Shown here piece by piece: positions 26,897 to 35,021 of a stretch of 52,602 bases of DNA. The DNA lies in the NCBI GenBank assembly GCA_023460715.1, contig JAEWPH010000038.1, positions 1-52,602 on the forward strand, read 5' to 3'. Made by a program: the position numbers and the translations under genes. Source of the stretch: Pseudomonadota bacterium (lineage in GTDB: Bacteria; Pseudomonadota; Gammaproteobacteria; Burkholderiales; Burkholderiaceae_C). Each line of letters starts with the position of its first letter. Within the stretch, counting starts at the first letter, position 1. The notes beneath the pieces were generated by a model. That model saw nothing but the letters and a program-made list of their open reading frames with translations, made no database searches and was not told where the DNA came from.

Positions 26897-29800
26897 ATGC
26901 AGCCGCCGACCGCTGCCACCGCGATCGAAGCCCGGCATGAAGCCCTGAGGGCCTGCGGCATTCTGGACACCCCGCCCGAAGAAGCCTTCCAGCAACTGGC
27001 ACGGCTCGCAGCCCATCTGTGCGGCATGCCCATGGCCGCCATCGGCTTCCTGGACGATGGCCGCGAGTGGTTCAAGGCCCATACCGGCGTGCCCGCCGCG
27101 GCCCTGAACGGAGACCACGGGCTGTGCGCCATCGCCGCCGCCGGCCAGCTGGTGATGGTCGATGACGCCACCCAGCACCCGAGCTTGCACAGCCATCCCT
27201 TGGTGGCCCAGGCCCCGCATGTGCGCGCCGTGGCCTGCATGCCGCTGGTGACCGCCGAGCACCTGGTGCTGGGCGCCGTGGTGGTCATGGACACGCAGGT
27301 ACGCCCGCTGGAGCCGCCGCAGCGCGAGGCCCTGCAGGCCGTGGCCGAACAAGTCCTGGCCCTGCTGGCAATGCGCCGGCGCCATCGTTCGATGACCCCA
27401 CTGGCCGCCGAGCACGGCGGCGTGGTCGACCGGCTTCCCAGCGCCCCGCGGGACGTGGGCGAGCCCTTTGCGGCAGAGACCGCTCGAAGCGTGAGCGAGG
27501 AGCGCTTCCATCTGGTCACCCGGGCCACCGCCGATGCCATCTGGGACTGGAACCTGGAGACCGACGCCATCTGGTGGAACGAGGGCATGCAGACGCTCTT
27601 CGGCGTTCCGCTGCACACGCTGCCGGCGGACAGCAGCTCCTGGACGCTGCGCCTGCATCCCGAGGACAGCCCATCGGTACAGGACGGACTCCACGCCGCC
27701 ATGCAGGGCGACCAGGAGTTCTGGACGGCCACCTACCGCTTCCGCCGCCACGACGACAGCTATGCCTGGGTGCAGGACCGGGGCTTCCTGATCCGCGACG
27801 GCAGCGGCCGTGCGGTGCGCATGGTCGGCGGCATGACGGACATCAGCGCGCAGAAGGAGGCCGAGCTGGAGGCCCAGCACGAGGCGCAGACGCACGCCGA
27901 GCTGGTGCGCGTGCAGCAGCGGATCTCGTCGCTGGACGTGCCGCTGGCAGACGTGCTGCAGCTGGTGGCCGCCACGGCCCGCAGCCTCACGCAAGCCGAC
28001 GCTGCGATGGTGGCGCTGGTCGATGGCACGCAACTGCAGGTGCAGGGCAGTGCGGGCGACGCGCCACTGGCACCGCTGCCCGGAACCCGCACCGCGCTGC
28101 AGGACCACCCGCTGTGGGAGCGCCTGGCCGCCGGCCGCACCGTCACCAGCTGCGACCTGCCGGCCGCCACCGCGGCACAGGCCACGGACTGCCCAGGCTG
28201 CGAGAGCTTCATCGCCGCACCGCTGCGCGCGGGCGACGACGTGGTGGGCCTGCTCAAGGTGCTGTCGCGGCAGGCCGGTGCCTTCTCGGCGCGCAACACC
28301 GTGCACCTGCAGATCCTGGCGGAATCGCTGGGGGCCACGGTGCAACTGCGCAGGGTGGACGCACAGCTGCGCGCCTCCGAGCAGCAGTACCGCGCATTGT
28401 TCGCCGACCACCCGCAGCCCTTGTGGGTGTACGACTTCAAGAGCCTGCAGATCCTGGCCGTGAACCGCGCGATGGTGGAGCACTACGGCTACACCGAAGA
28501 GGAGCTGCTGCGCATGAACATGCGCGACCTGTGGCTGCCCGAGGACCAGGAACAGCTGGTGGCCGCCACCGAAGCCATGGCCCACCACGAGCCCTGCAGC
28601 AACGTGCTGCGCCGCCACCGGCGCAAGGACGGGACGGTGATCGACATGGAGATCTCCGTCGGCGGCATCCACTTCAACGGCGTGGCGGCGCGGCAGGTGC
28701 TCGGCTCGGACGTGACGCAGCGCCTGCGCGTGGAACGCGAGCTGGCGCGGCTGGGCCGCGCCCAGCGGCTGCTGAGCGCCTGCAACGAGACCATCGTGCG
28801 CGCCCGCTCGCGCACCGACCTGCTGCACGACATCTGCCGCATCGCCGTGGAGATCGGCGGCTACCGCATGGGCTGGGTGGGTATGGCCTGCGACGATGCC
28901 GGCAAGACCGTCGAACCCGTCGCGCACGCCGGCCATAACGAGGACTTTCTGCAGGGACTGCAGCTGAGCTGGTCTGCGGACTCACCGGCCGGCCGCGGCC
29001 CGGCCGGCGTGGCCATCCGCAGCGGCAAGACCGTGATCGTGCGGGACATCCGCCGCAGCGCCACCTTCGCCCAGGACATCGACCAGATGATCGGCCACGG
29101 CTTCCACGCCGTGATCTGCCTGCCGCTGCGCAACGCGCACCGCACGTTCGCCGTGCTGTACCTGTATGCCCCCGAGGTGCTGCACATCAGCGCCCAGGAG
29201 ACCCAGCTGCTGGAAGAGCTGGCCACCGATGTGGCGTACGGCCTGGAGACGCTGCGCGTACGCGAAGAGCAGGAGCGATTGCAGGCCACGCTGCTCAAGG
29301 TGGCGTCCGCCGTGTCGGCAAGCACGGGGGCGGAATTCTTCGGCACGCTGGCCCACAACATGGCGGATGCACTCGGTGCGCAGGCAGCCGGGGTGGCACG
29401 GCTGCTGCCCGGCACCGGCGGCGCCCCCCAGCGGGCCATGACGCTGTCGCGCATCCTGCTGGGCGAGAGCCTGCCCAACTCCGAGTACCGGCTGGAAGGC
29501 ACGCCGGGCCACGCTCTGGTGACGCAGCGGCAGCTGGTGGTGGTCGACGACGCACTGCGGGAGTACCCCCACGCCAACCTGGTGCAGCGGGCGCAGGCGC
29601 GCAGCTATGTCGGCCACCAGCTGACGGCCAGCGACGGCCAGCCGATGGGCCTGATCTTCGTGATGTTCCGCCACGCATTGCAGGACCCGGAGTTCGTCGT
29701 CAACACGCTGCAGATCTTCGCGGCGCGCGCCAGTGCCGAGATCGAGCGGCAGACGGCCGACCAGCGCAACCGCCGGCAGGCCTCGCTGCTGGACAAGGCA

Positions 29801-31474
29801 CGCGACGCCATCATCGTGCGCGACCTGGACCACCGCATCCTGTTCTGGAGCCAGGGCGCCGAACGCATGTACGGCTGGCCGAGCGAGCAGGCGATGGGCC
29901 GGCGCATCAGCGAACTGCTGTATCAGGACGACCTGCAGGAGTTCCTGCGGGCCACGGCCATCACGCTGGAGCAGGGCGAGTGGACGGGCGAGATCACGCA
30001 GTACCACGCCGGCGGACAGCCCCTGGAAGTGGAAGGCAGCTGGACGCTGGTGCGCGACGACGAGGGGCGGCCGGAATCCATCCTGGCCATCAATTCCGAT
30101 ATCGCCCAGCGCAAGGCGACCGAGCGGGAGATCCAGCGCCTGGCCTTCTACGACGCGCTCACCGGCCTGCCCAACCGCATGCTGCTCATGGACCGCATGG
30201 CCCATGCCCTGGCCAATGCCCAGCGCCGGCACCAGGGCGGGGCGCTGCTGTTCATCGACCTGGACAACTTCAAGACGCTGAACGACACCCTGGGGCATGA
30301 CAAGGGCGACTTGCTGCTGCAGCAGGTGGCGCAGCGGCTCAACACCTGTGTGCGCAGCATCGACACCGTGGCCCGGCTGGGCGGCGACGAGTTCGTCGTG
30401 ATGGTCGAGGAATTGAGCGCTGCTCCGGAGGAGCTGGCGCTGCACGCGCGCAGCCTGGGCGAGAAGGTGCTGTCGGTGCTGGGCGCGCCCTATACGCTGG
30501 CGGGCTACCACTACCGCACCACGCCCAGCATCGGCATCGCCCCATTCAACGACGCGCACACCAGCGTGGGGGAGCTGCTCAAGCAGGCCGACCTCGCCAT
30601 GTACCAGGCCAAGACGGCGGGCCGCAACACGCTGCGCTTCTTCGACCCGGACATGCAGGACGTGGTCACCGCGCGCGCCACGCTGGAGTCGGACCTGCGC
30701 GCCGCGTTGGCCCAGGAAGAGTTCCTGCTGCACTACCAGCCGCAGATGGACGACGCCCACCGCGTCGTCGGCGTCGAGGCGCTGCTGCGCTGGGCCCACC
30801 CGCAGCGCGGCATGGTCCCGCCCGGCCAGTTCATTCCGCTGGCCGAAGAAACCGGCCTGGTGCTGGCCCTGGGCCGCTGGGTACTCCACACCGCCTGCAA
30901 GACCCTGGCGATGTGGCAGGACGACCCGGACCGCTCGCACCTGACCATGGCGGTCAACGTGAGCTCGCGGCAGTTCCGCCACGCCGGCTTCGTGGACGAC
31001 GTGGCGCGGGTGCTGGCCATCACCGGCGCACCGTCCGGGCAGCTCAAGCTGGAACTGACCGAGAGCCTGCTGGTGGAGGACATGGAAACCACCATCGCCA
31101 CCATGGCGGCGCTGCGCTCCTATGGCGTGGGGTTCTCGCTCGACGATTTCGGTACGGGCTATTCCTCCCTGGCCTACCTCAAGCGCATGCCGCTGGACCA
31201 GCTCAAGATCGACCAGAGCTTCGTGCGCGACCTGCTCACCGATCCGAACGACGCCGCCATCGTGGACACCATCATCGGCCTGTCGCGCAGCCTGGGCCTG
31301 GAAGTGATCGCCGAAGGGGTGGAAACGGCTGAGCAGCGCGACCGCCTGGCCCGCGCCGGCTGCCGCCTGTACCAAGGCTATCTGTTCAGCCGGCCCCTGC
31401 CGGTGGACCTGCTGGAGCAGTTTCTTGTGCAGCGCGCCGCAGGCGTCGCCATGCCGCGCCCCGCACGGGGCTGA
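26897..31474 (+). CDS. Multi-sensor cyclic di-GMP protein (GAF/PAS-GGDEF-EAL)
   Basis: A 1525-residue cytoplasmic-looking protein with no transmembrane segment. In order I see a GAF (about 20-165), PAS (205-325), GAF (345-490), PAS (492-610), GAF (625-795), GAF (798-950), PAS (960-1080), GGDEF and EAL. The GGDEF site is intact (RLGGDEF, near 1162) with an RSID I-site five residues upstream. The EAL domain is also intact (VEALLRWAHP near 1293, DDFGTGYSSLAYLK, IAEGVETAEQ), so both synthesis and hydrolysis of c-di-GMP are possible. Four GAF and three PAS modules suggest several input signals. It is followed by H-NS and by the candidate origin. Confidence 0.93.
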   Translation: MQPPTAATAIEARHEALRACGILDTPPEEAFQQLARLAAHLCGMPMAAIGFLDDGREWFKAHTGVPAAALNGDHGLCAIAAAGQLVMVDDATQHPSLHSHPLVAQAPHVRAVACMPLVTAEHLVLGAVVVMDTQVRPLEPPQREALQAVAEQVLALLAMRRRHRSMTPLAAEHGGVVDRLPSAPRDVGEPFAAETARSVSEERFHLVTRATADAIWDWNLETDAIWWNEGMQTLFGVPLHTLPADSSSWTLRLHPEDSPSVQDGLHAAMQGDQEFWTATYRFRRHDDSYAWVQDRGFLIRDGSGRAVRMVGGMTDISAQKEAELEAQHEAQTHAELVRVQQRISSLDVPLADVLQLVAATARSLTQADAAMVALVDGTQLQVQGSAGDAPLAPLPGTRTALQDHPLWERLAAGRTVTSCDLPAATAAQATDCPGCESFIAAPLRAGDDVVGLLKVLSRQAGAFSARNTVHLQILAESLGATVQLRRVDAQLRASEQQYRALFADHPQPLWVYDFKSLQILAVNRAMVEHYGYTEEELLRMNMRDLWLPEDQEQLVAATEAMAHHEPCSNVLRRHRRKDGTVIDMEISVGGIHFNGVAARQVLGSDVTQRLRVERELARLGRAQRLLSACNETIVRARSRTDLLHDICRIAVEIGGYRMGWVGMACDDAGKTVEPVAHAGHNEDFLQGLQLSWSADSPAGRGPAGVAIRSGKTVIVRDIRRSATFAQDIDQMIGHGFHAVICLPLRNAHRTFAVLYLYAPEVLHISAQETQLLEELATDVAYGLETLRVREEQERLQATLLKVASAVSASTGAEFFGTLAHNMADALGAQAAGVARLLPGTGGAPQRAMTLSRILLGESLPNSEYRLEGTPGHALVTQRQLVVVDDALREYPHANLVQRAQARSYVGHQLTASDGQPMGLIFVMFRHALQDPEFVVNTLQIFAARASAEIERQTADQRNRRQASLLDKARDAIIVRDLDHRILFWSQGAERMYGWPSEQAMGRRISELLYQDDLQEFLRATAITLEQGEWTGEITQYHAGGQPLEVEGSWTLVRDDEGRPESILAINSDIAQRKATEREIQRLAFYDALTGLPNRMLLMDRMAHALANAQRRHQGGALLFIDLDNFKTLNDTLGHDKGDLLLQQVAQRLNTCVRSIDTVARLGGDEFVVMVEELSAAPEELALHARSLGEKVLSVLGAPYTLAGYHYRTTPSIGIAPFNDAHTSVGELLKQADLAMYQAKTAGRNTLRFFDPDMQDVVTARATLESDLRAALAQEEFLLHYQPQMDDAHRVVGVEALLRWAHPQRGMVPPGQFIPLAEETGLVLALGRWVLHTACKTLAMWQDDPDRSHLTMAVNVSSRQFRHAGFVDDVARVLAITGAPSGQLKLELTESLLVEDMETTIATMAALRSYGVGFSLDDFGTGYSSLAYLKRMPLDQLKIDQSFVRDLLTDPNDAAIVDTIIGLSRSLGLEVIAEGVETAEQRDRLARAGCRLYQGYLFSRPLPVDLLEQFLVQRAAGVAMPRPARG

Positions 31475-31609
31475 CCGGGCCAGCGTCCCGGGCCGCTCGC
31501 TCTCGAGAGGCCAGCCACGTTGCAATCCCACGGCGGGCTTCCAACCACCCGGCGTGGGCGCGCCTGTCCATCCTCTATGCTGTTGCGCTTTTCCACACCG
31601 CAACTGCAG

Positions 31610-31882
31610 ATGGCCAGCTACTCAGAACTCCTCGCCCAGAAGAAGGCGCTCGACGCACAGATCGCCCAAGCCCGCAAACAGGCCTCCGAAGCCGCCCTCG
31701 TCACCGTGAAACAGCTGGTGGAAGAGTTCGGCTTCACTGCCCAGCAGGTCTTTCCCTGGCAGCCGGAACCCCGCAAGGCGCCCGCCAAGTACCTCAATCC
31801 CGTGACGGGGGCCACCTGGTCCGGCCGGGGCAAACCGCCGAAGTGGATCGCGGGCAAGGACCGCGAAGCGTTCGCCCTCTGA
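31610..31882 (+). CDS. H-NS family nucleoid-associated protein
   Basis: A 90-residue H-NS-type protein: an N-terminal coiled-coil oligomerisation helix (MASYSELLAQKKALDAQIAQ) and the C-terminal DNA-binding motif WSGRGKPPKWI, the beta-proteobacterial form of the RGRxP/QGRxP hook. It should bind AT-rich DNA and silence foreign or AT-rich genes. The open frame extends upstream to 31520, but ATG 31610 matches homologues. A DnaA-box-like TTTTCCACA lies at 31589-31597. The AT-rich origin candidate begins about 300 bp downstream, a possible local target. Confidence 0.93.
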   Translation: MASYSELLAQKKALDAQIAQARKQASEAALVTVKQLVEEFGFTAQQVFPWQPEPRKAPAKYLNPVTGATWSGRGKPPKWIAGKDREAFAL

Positions 31883-32183
31883 CATCCCTCCGCGCGTCGT
31901 TCGTACGCAGCGATCTTCCGGACCCCCGGCGCCTTCGCCGGTCTGCTCCCCCCTGAAAGCATCCCCTGAAGCCCGGCAAAGGCCTTCTAGGGGCCTTGCA
32001 AAGACGTTCTCTCCCTTGCCCAACCCCCGCCGTATCGGGTTCGGCCAGTCTCCTTCTCCCCCGTTTTCTCGGCCTGTCCTCGCCCGGCACCGATCCCAGC
32101 GACCCACCTCGCACGCTCAACGGGCTTTCCTCGGACCTCCATCACGAAAAACCGGTGCCCCGGGAGGTTCCTGTTGTCCCTGT

Positions 32184-32386
32184 CTTCTTCTTTATTTCTT
32201 TTATAAAAACATAGTGGTAGTAGTAGAGGCGGGAGCTTTCTGTGGATAAGTCGCTTTTGCCCCAGCGGATCAATGCATTGGCCCATGCACAAGCCTGTGG
32301 GTGGCCCCCCGCGCGCACTGCACCCTGAAAGGGGATAAAGAGAAGCGGTTTCCTTTTTCTGTGGACAACTGCCCGGTTATTCCACA
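32184..32386 (+). promoter_or_regulatory. Origin unwinding unit A
   Basis: In order: an AT-rich tract (32184-32211, ending TATAAAAACA), a trinucleotide array TAG TGG TAG TAG TAG (32212-32226), a 14-nt GC-rich spacer, and a perfect DnaA box TGTGGATAA (32241-32249). A second box TGTGGACAA follows at 32360-32368, and a weaker TATTCCACA at 32378-32386. This is the mirror image of the B. subtilis arrangement of DnaA box, GC-rich cluster, DnaA-trio and DUE (basal unwinding system). Confidence 0.7.
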
Positions 32387-32799
32387 ACTGTCCCCATGGT
32401 TGTTCCCATTCGGGCAACCGGACGCCGATCCGGGACCTGCCCCAGGCAAAACCGAGTCGCCAGTGACCGCCCCGTGGTGGGCCGCACAGGGACATCAGCA
32501 CCAGAGGGCTTGCCCCTGGGGCATCGAACGCCCTGCACAAGCCTTCCATGGCCCGGCAAACCGCCGTGGCGTCACCCTGCATCCCGTCCGGCCTGTGCCA
32601 TGCACGCCACCGCAGTCGTCCCCAGGCCTGCGGCCGTTCGCTCCCTGCACGACAAGGTGGAGGCGAAGGGGCAGCCCAGGCCTCGCCGCACGGGGTGCCC
32701 CGCCCATTCGGCGCCAGGGCCCGTGCGGCTCTTTGCCATGGCCTTTAGCTCCGGTGGATTGCGCCGTGCATGGCCTGTTCTGAAGCGCGGCCTCTCGGT

Positions 32800-33028
32800 T
32801 CTGGTTATTCCTTAGAAGTTCTATAAATCAATAGCAGTAGTAGTAGAGCGCGCCCCTTTGTGTGGACAAGCCGTTTTTTTTGTTGCCTGCCAAGGACTTG
32901 GCTTCCGTTCAACCCTGTGCCCGGAACCCGGGGGAACGCCGGGAGCCGCCGACAACAACTTCGGCGCGGCGGGCTGCGCTGTGGATAAGCCTCCGGTTGT
33001 TCCGATTCCATCCCCAGGCTTTTCCACA
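32800..33028 (+). promoter_or_regulatory. Origin unwinding unit B (duplicate of unit A)
   Basis: The same order 620 nt downstream: an AT-rich tract (ending TATAAATCAA), TAG CAG TAG TAG TAG (32832-32846), a 14-nt GC-rich spacer, the DnaA box TGTGGACAA (32861-32869), a second perfect box TGTGGATAA (32980-32988), then TTTTCCACA (33020-33028). Over 49 aligned bases (32202-32250 against 32822-32870) I count 36 identities with no gap, and the second box is again exactly 119 nt after the first. Confidence 0.7.
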
Positions 33029-33058
33029 GCCGGCTCCGTCGGGCGGTTGATCGCAGCC

Positions 33059-33082
33059 GAAAAAAAAGGCCCCGAAGGGCCT
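33059..33082 (-). terminator. Rho-independent terminator after pagL
   Basis: Read on the minus strand: AGGCCC, tetraloop TTCG, GGGCCT, then a run of seven or eight T (33060-33067 as A on the plus strand). It lies 27 bp past the stop of the PagL-like gene and marks the right edge of the origin candidate. Confidence 0.9.
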
Positions 33083-33108
33083 AGTGGTGGGGCGCGGGTC
33101 GCCGCCGC

Positions 33109-33732
33109 TCAGAAGTGGAAGCCGTAGCGCAACTGAACGAAGTTCTCGCCGGGGTTGGGGCGCTTGATGCTGGCGTTGGAGACGTGCTGCACGCGCACGG
33201 ACACCTCGTGCTGGCGCTGGGTGCCGAAATTCACGCCCAGGCCGAGGTGGGAGGCGAAGTTGAACGAGGTGCTGAATTCCTTGTTCGTGGTGCGGTAGCG
33301 GTCATCTGCCAGCGTGGCGCCGATGCCGGCTTCCCAGAACCAAGCGGAGCGTCCCTGGTCGGGGCGCAGGCGCAGCGTGGGGGTCACGCTCAGCACGTTG
33401 ATGCTGTTGTAGCCAGCTACGCCGTCGAAGGACCAGCGGCTCAGATTGATGTCCCAGTGGCCGCGCAGTTCGCTGCCCCAGAATTCGCTGCGCCATTGGC
33501 TCCAGGGCAGGGTCACGCCGATGGTTGCCGCATCGCTGCCGTGTTCGGCCCAGTTGCCCTGCACATAGACCGAGGGGGCGTGGTACGCATCCGACACGGG
33601 CTGGGCTTGTGCGCTGCCGAGGCCGGCGCTCCAGGAGATGGCTGCGGCAGCGATCGTCAGCGGAAATGCGAAGCGTGCGCTGGCAGGGCGGCGGCCCTGG
33701 AAGAGTGGACGGTGCAGGGCAGAGTGCAACAT
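33109..33732 (-). CDS. pagL: Lipid A 3-O-deacylase PagL-like (acyloxyacyl hydrolase)
   Basis: A 207-residue outer-membrane beta-barrel enzyme that removes the 3-O acyl chain of lipid A. A signal peptide ends at GSAQAQ. The mature part shows alternating beta-strand patterns and ends in Phe (YGFHF), as outer-membrane barrels do. The catalytic His and Ser are in VQHVSNASIKRPNPGENF, the PagL signature, with the Glu of GENF as third residue. No clear ribosome site precedes the ATG at 33732. The gene is bounded by a strong terminator. Confidence 0.88.
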   Translation of the reverse strand: MLHSALHRPLFQGRRPASARFAFPLTIAAAAISWSAGLGSAQAQPVSDAYHAPSVYVQGNWAEHGSDAATIGVTLPWSQWRSEFWGSELRGHWDINLSRWSFDGVAGYNSINVLSVTPTLRLRPDQGRSAWFWEAGIGATLADDRYRTTNKEFSTSFNFASHLGLGVNFGTQRQHEVSVRVQHVSNASIKRPNPGENFVQLRYGFHF

Positions 33733-33924
33733 GGGCAGTCAGGGTTATAAAAATATGTAACGACTCTATTCCTCCGTTGCGCCGAGCGCTTGTAGGCGGC
33801 TGCCTCGACCATGGACGGTTGTCGGGCATCGGTGTATGTGCTTTACAACGGCCCCGGGATGTGCGCCACACCACGCTCCACCGTGGCGACGGGCAGACCG
33901 GTTTCCGGCGGCCCAGAACGCGGA

Positions 33925-33944
33925 CACCCGGCCGAAGCCGGGTG
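33925..33944 (-). terminator. UUCG-type hairpin downstream of the Spy-like gene
   Basis: On the minus strand CACCCGGC, loop TTCG, GCCGGGTG: a perfect 8-bp stem 73 bp past the stop of the gene at 34018. No T-run follows, so it may be an mRNA 3' stabiliser rather than a true terminator. The rest of the 33733-34017 spacer holds the pagL upstream region and no gene. Confidence 0.45.
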
Positions 33945-34017
33945 GGTGCGAGGTGGTGCAGGCGGGAGGCGGCAGGCGTGTGCCGCCAGTGTCCCCCCTT
34001 TCTGCCGCCAGCGCCGG

Positions 34018-34614
34018 TTACTGAGGCGCCGCCGATGCTGCGGGCGCAGCGGGCTTGCCCGGGCGGCCGTGCTTGCCGGGTTCGCCGTCGGCGCCGCGGT
34101 GGCCAGGGCCGCCGTCCATGCGGGGATGCATGCGGCGGGCTTCGGCGTCGAAGGTCTTCTGCTGCGCGGGCGTCAGCGCGGCATAGAAGGTCTTCACGGC
34201 CTCGTCGCGGCGGTCCATTTCAGCCGAGCGTTGTGCGCGCAGGGCCCGCATGCGGTCGATGCGCTCTGGCGTGGTCAGCTGGTCCATTTCCTTGCGGTCC
34301 AGCTTGGCGTGGCGCGGACCGGCGGGCGGCTGCATGGCGGTGGTGAAGGCCGTCCAAGCGGGTTCCTGTGCCGGCGTGAGCTGCAGCTTCTGCTTGAGCT
34401 GCGCCGCGCGCTGGGCCATGCGCTCCTTGAACTGTTCCGGCGAATGGGCGCGCTGGTGGCGCGGCCCCTGCGCGCCGTCGGCCGGGGCGGGTGCCGTGGC
34501 GGCAGCCGGCGGGGCAGACGGTGCGGGCTGTGCCAGGACGGGGGTGGCGATGGCGACCAGCAGGGCGGCGGCCAGCGAGGTGGAGGCGATGCGTTGGGGG
34601 AGAAGGCGGGCCAT
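34018..34614 (-). CDS. LTXXQ-motif (Spy/CpxP-like) periplasmic protein
   Basis: A 198-residue exported protein. The signal peptide is RIASTSLAAALLVAIATPVLA. It has the two family motifs LQLTPAQEPAWTAF and AALTPAQQKTFDAEARRMHP in a helical, highly charged body, flanked by Pro/Ala-rich N-terminal and Gly/Pro/His-rich C-terminal tails. Family members are periplasmic chaperones or stress and metal sensors (Spy, CpxP, CnrX-like); the role here is unknown. AAAGGAAA precedes the ATG at 34614. Confidence 0.85.
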   Translation of the reverse strand: MARLLPQRIASTSLAAALLVAIATPVLAQPAPSAPPAAATAPAPADGAQGPRHQRAHSPEQFKERMAQRAAQLKQKLQLTPAQEPAWTAFTTAMQPPAGPRHAKLDRKEMDQLTTPERIDRMRALRAQRSAEMDRRDEAVKTFYAALTPAQQKTFDAEARRMHPRMDGGPGHRGADGEPGKHGRPGKPAAPAASAAPQ

Positions 34615-35021
34615 GGTGTTTCCTTTCGGTGGTCTTCACGGTGGAAGGAGAAGCGCCGGGGCGGGATCCGGAGGAAGCACGAAGCCCTGGCGCCTGGATG
34701 CAGTGTCTGGCGCCGATGTATCTGCGCCATGCGCGGCGCATGTGGGTGTGTAAAGTTGTGCCAACGTTCGGTTGCGCCGCCGGCATACGGCGCCGCTGCC
34801 ACGGCCGGGTGGAGGCTGGGGCGGTTTCAGGTCAAATGGGCCGCTATCGCCCTATCCATAAGCGCATATAGCTATAAAAAATGTAGCATATGCTTTACCG
34901 GGCGTAACGGTGCGTAGTCTCGCCCGCAGGCCGTGGCGCGAGCGCCGACAATGGCGGCCCGGTGCGGCGACCGCGAGCGCGCGCCGGCACAGCAGAGTTC
35001 AGATGTACGAAGGGTGAGTCC
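34615..35021. other. Divergent spacer between the Spy-like gene and rdgC
   Basis: A 407-bp gene-free stretch. It contains copy 6 of the dispersed palindrome (34841-34880), followed by AGCATATGCT (34886-34895), a small perfect palindrome. I see no other assignable signal. Confidence 0.5.
34841..34880. repeat. Dispersed intergenic palindrome, copy 6
   Basis: On the minus strand it reads TTATAGCTATATGCGCTTAT followed by GGATAGGGCGATAGC, a divergent form of the family core TTGATAGCTG..GCGCTTA. Confidence 0.6.

Larger units (their letters stand above)
31883..33058. other. oriC: Candidate replication origin region (gene-free, 1.2 kb)
   Basis: The longest gene-free stretch of the window. It contains perfect or one-mismatch DnaA boxes at 32241-32249, 32360-32368, 32861-32869, 32980-32988 and 33020-33028, AT-rich tracts, and two TAG trinucleotide arrays (see the two unit entries). 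Overlapping ORFs here (such as 32301-32783) have no recognisable protein features. Between the units (about 32400-32800) I see only GC-rich DNA without a gene. The assignment as oriC is inferred from box clustering and DnaA-trio-like geometry; it lies about 30 kb from dnaA, whereas the dnaA-adjacent spacer lacks an unwinding element. Confidence 0.7.

Noticed and set aside
32142..32783. ORFs inside the origin candidate (plus 32301-32783, minus 32142-32582)
   Set aside because: No recognisable domain, odd Pro/Arg/Trp-rich composition, mutual overlap on both strands and overlap with DnaA boxes; typical of GC-rich open frames.
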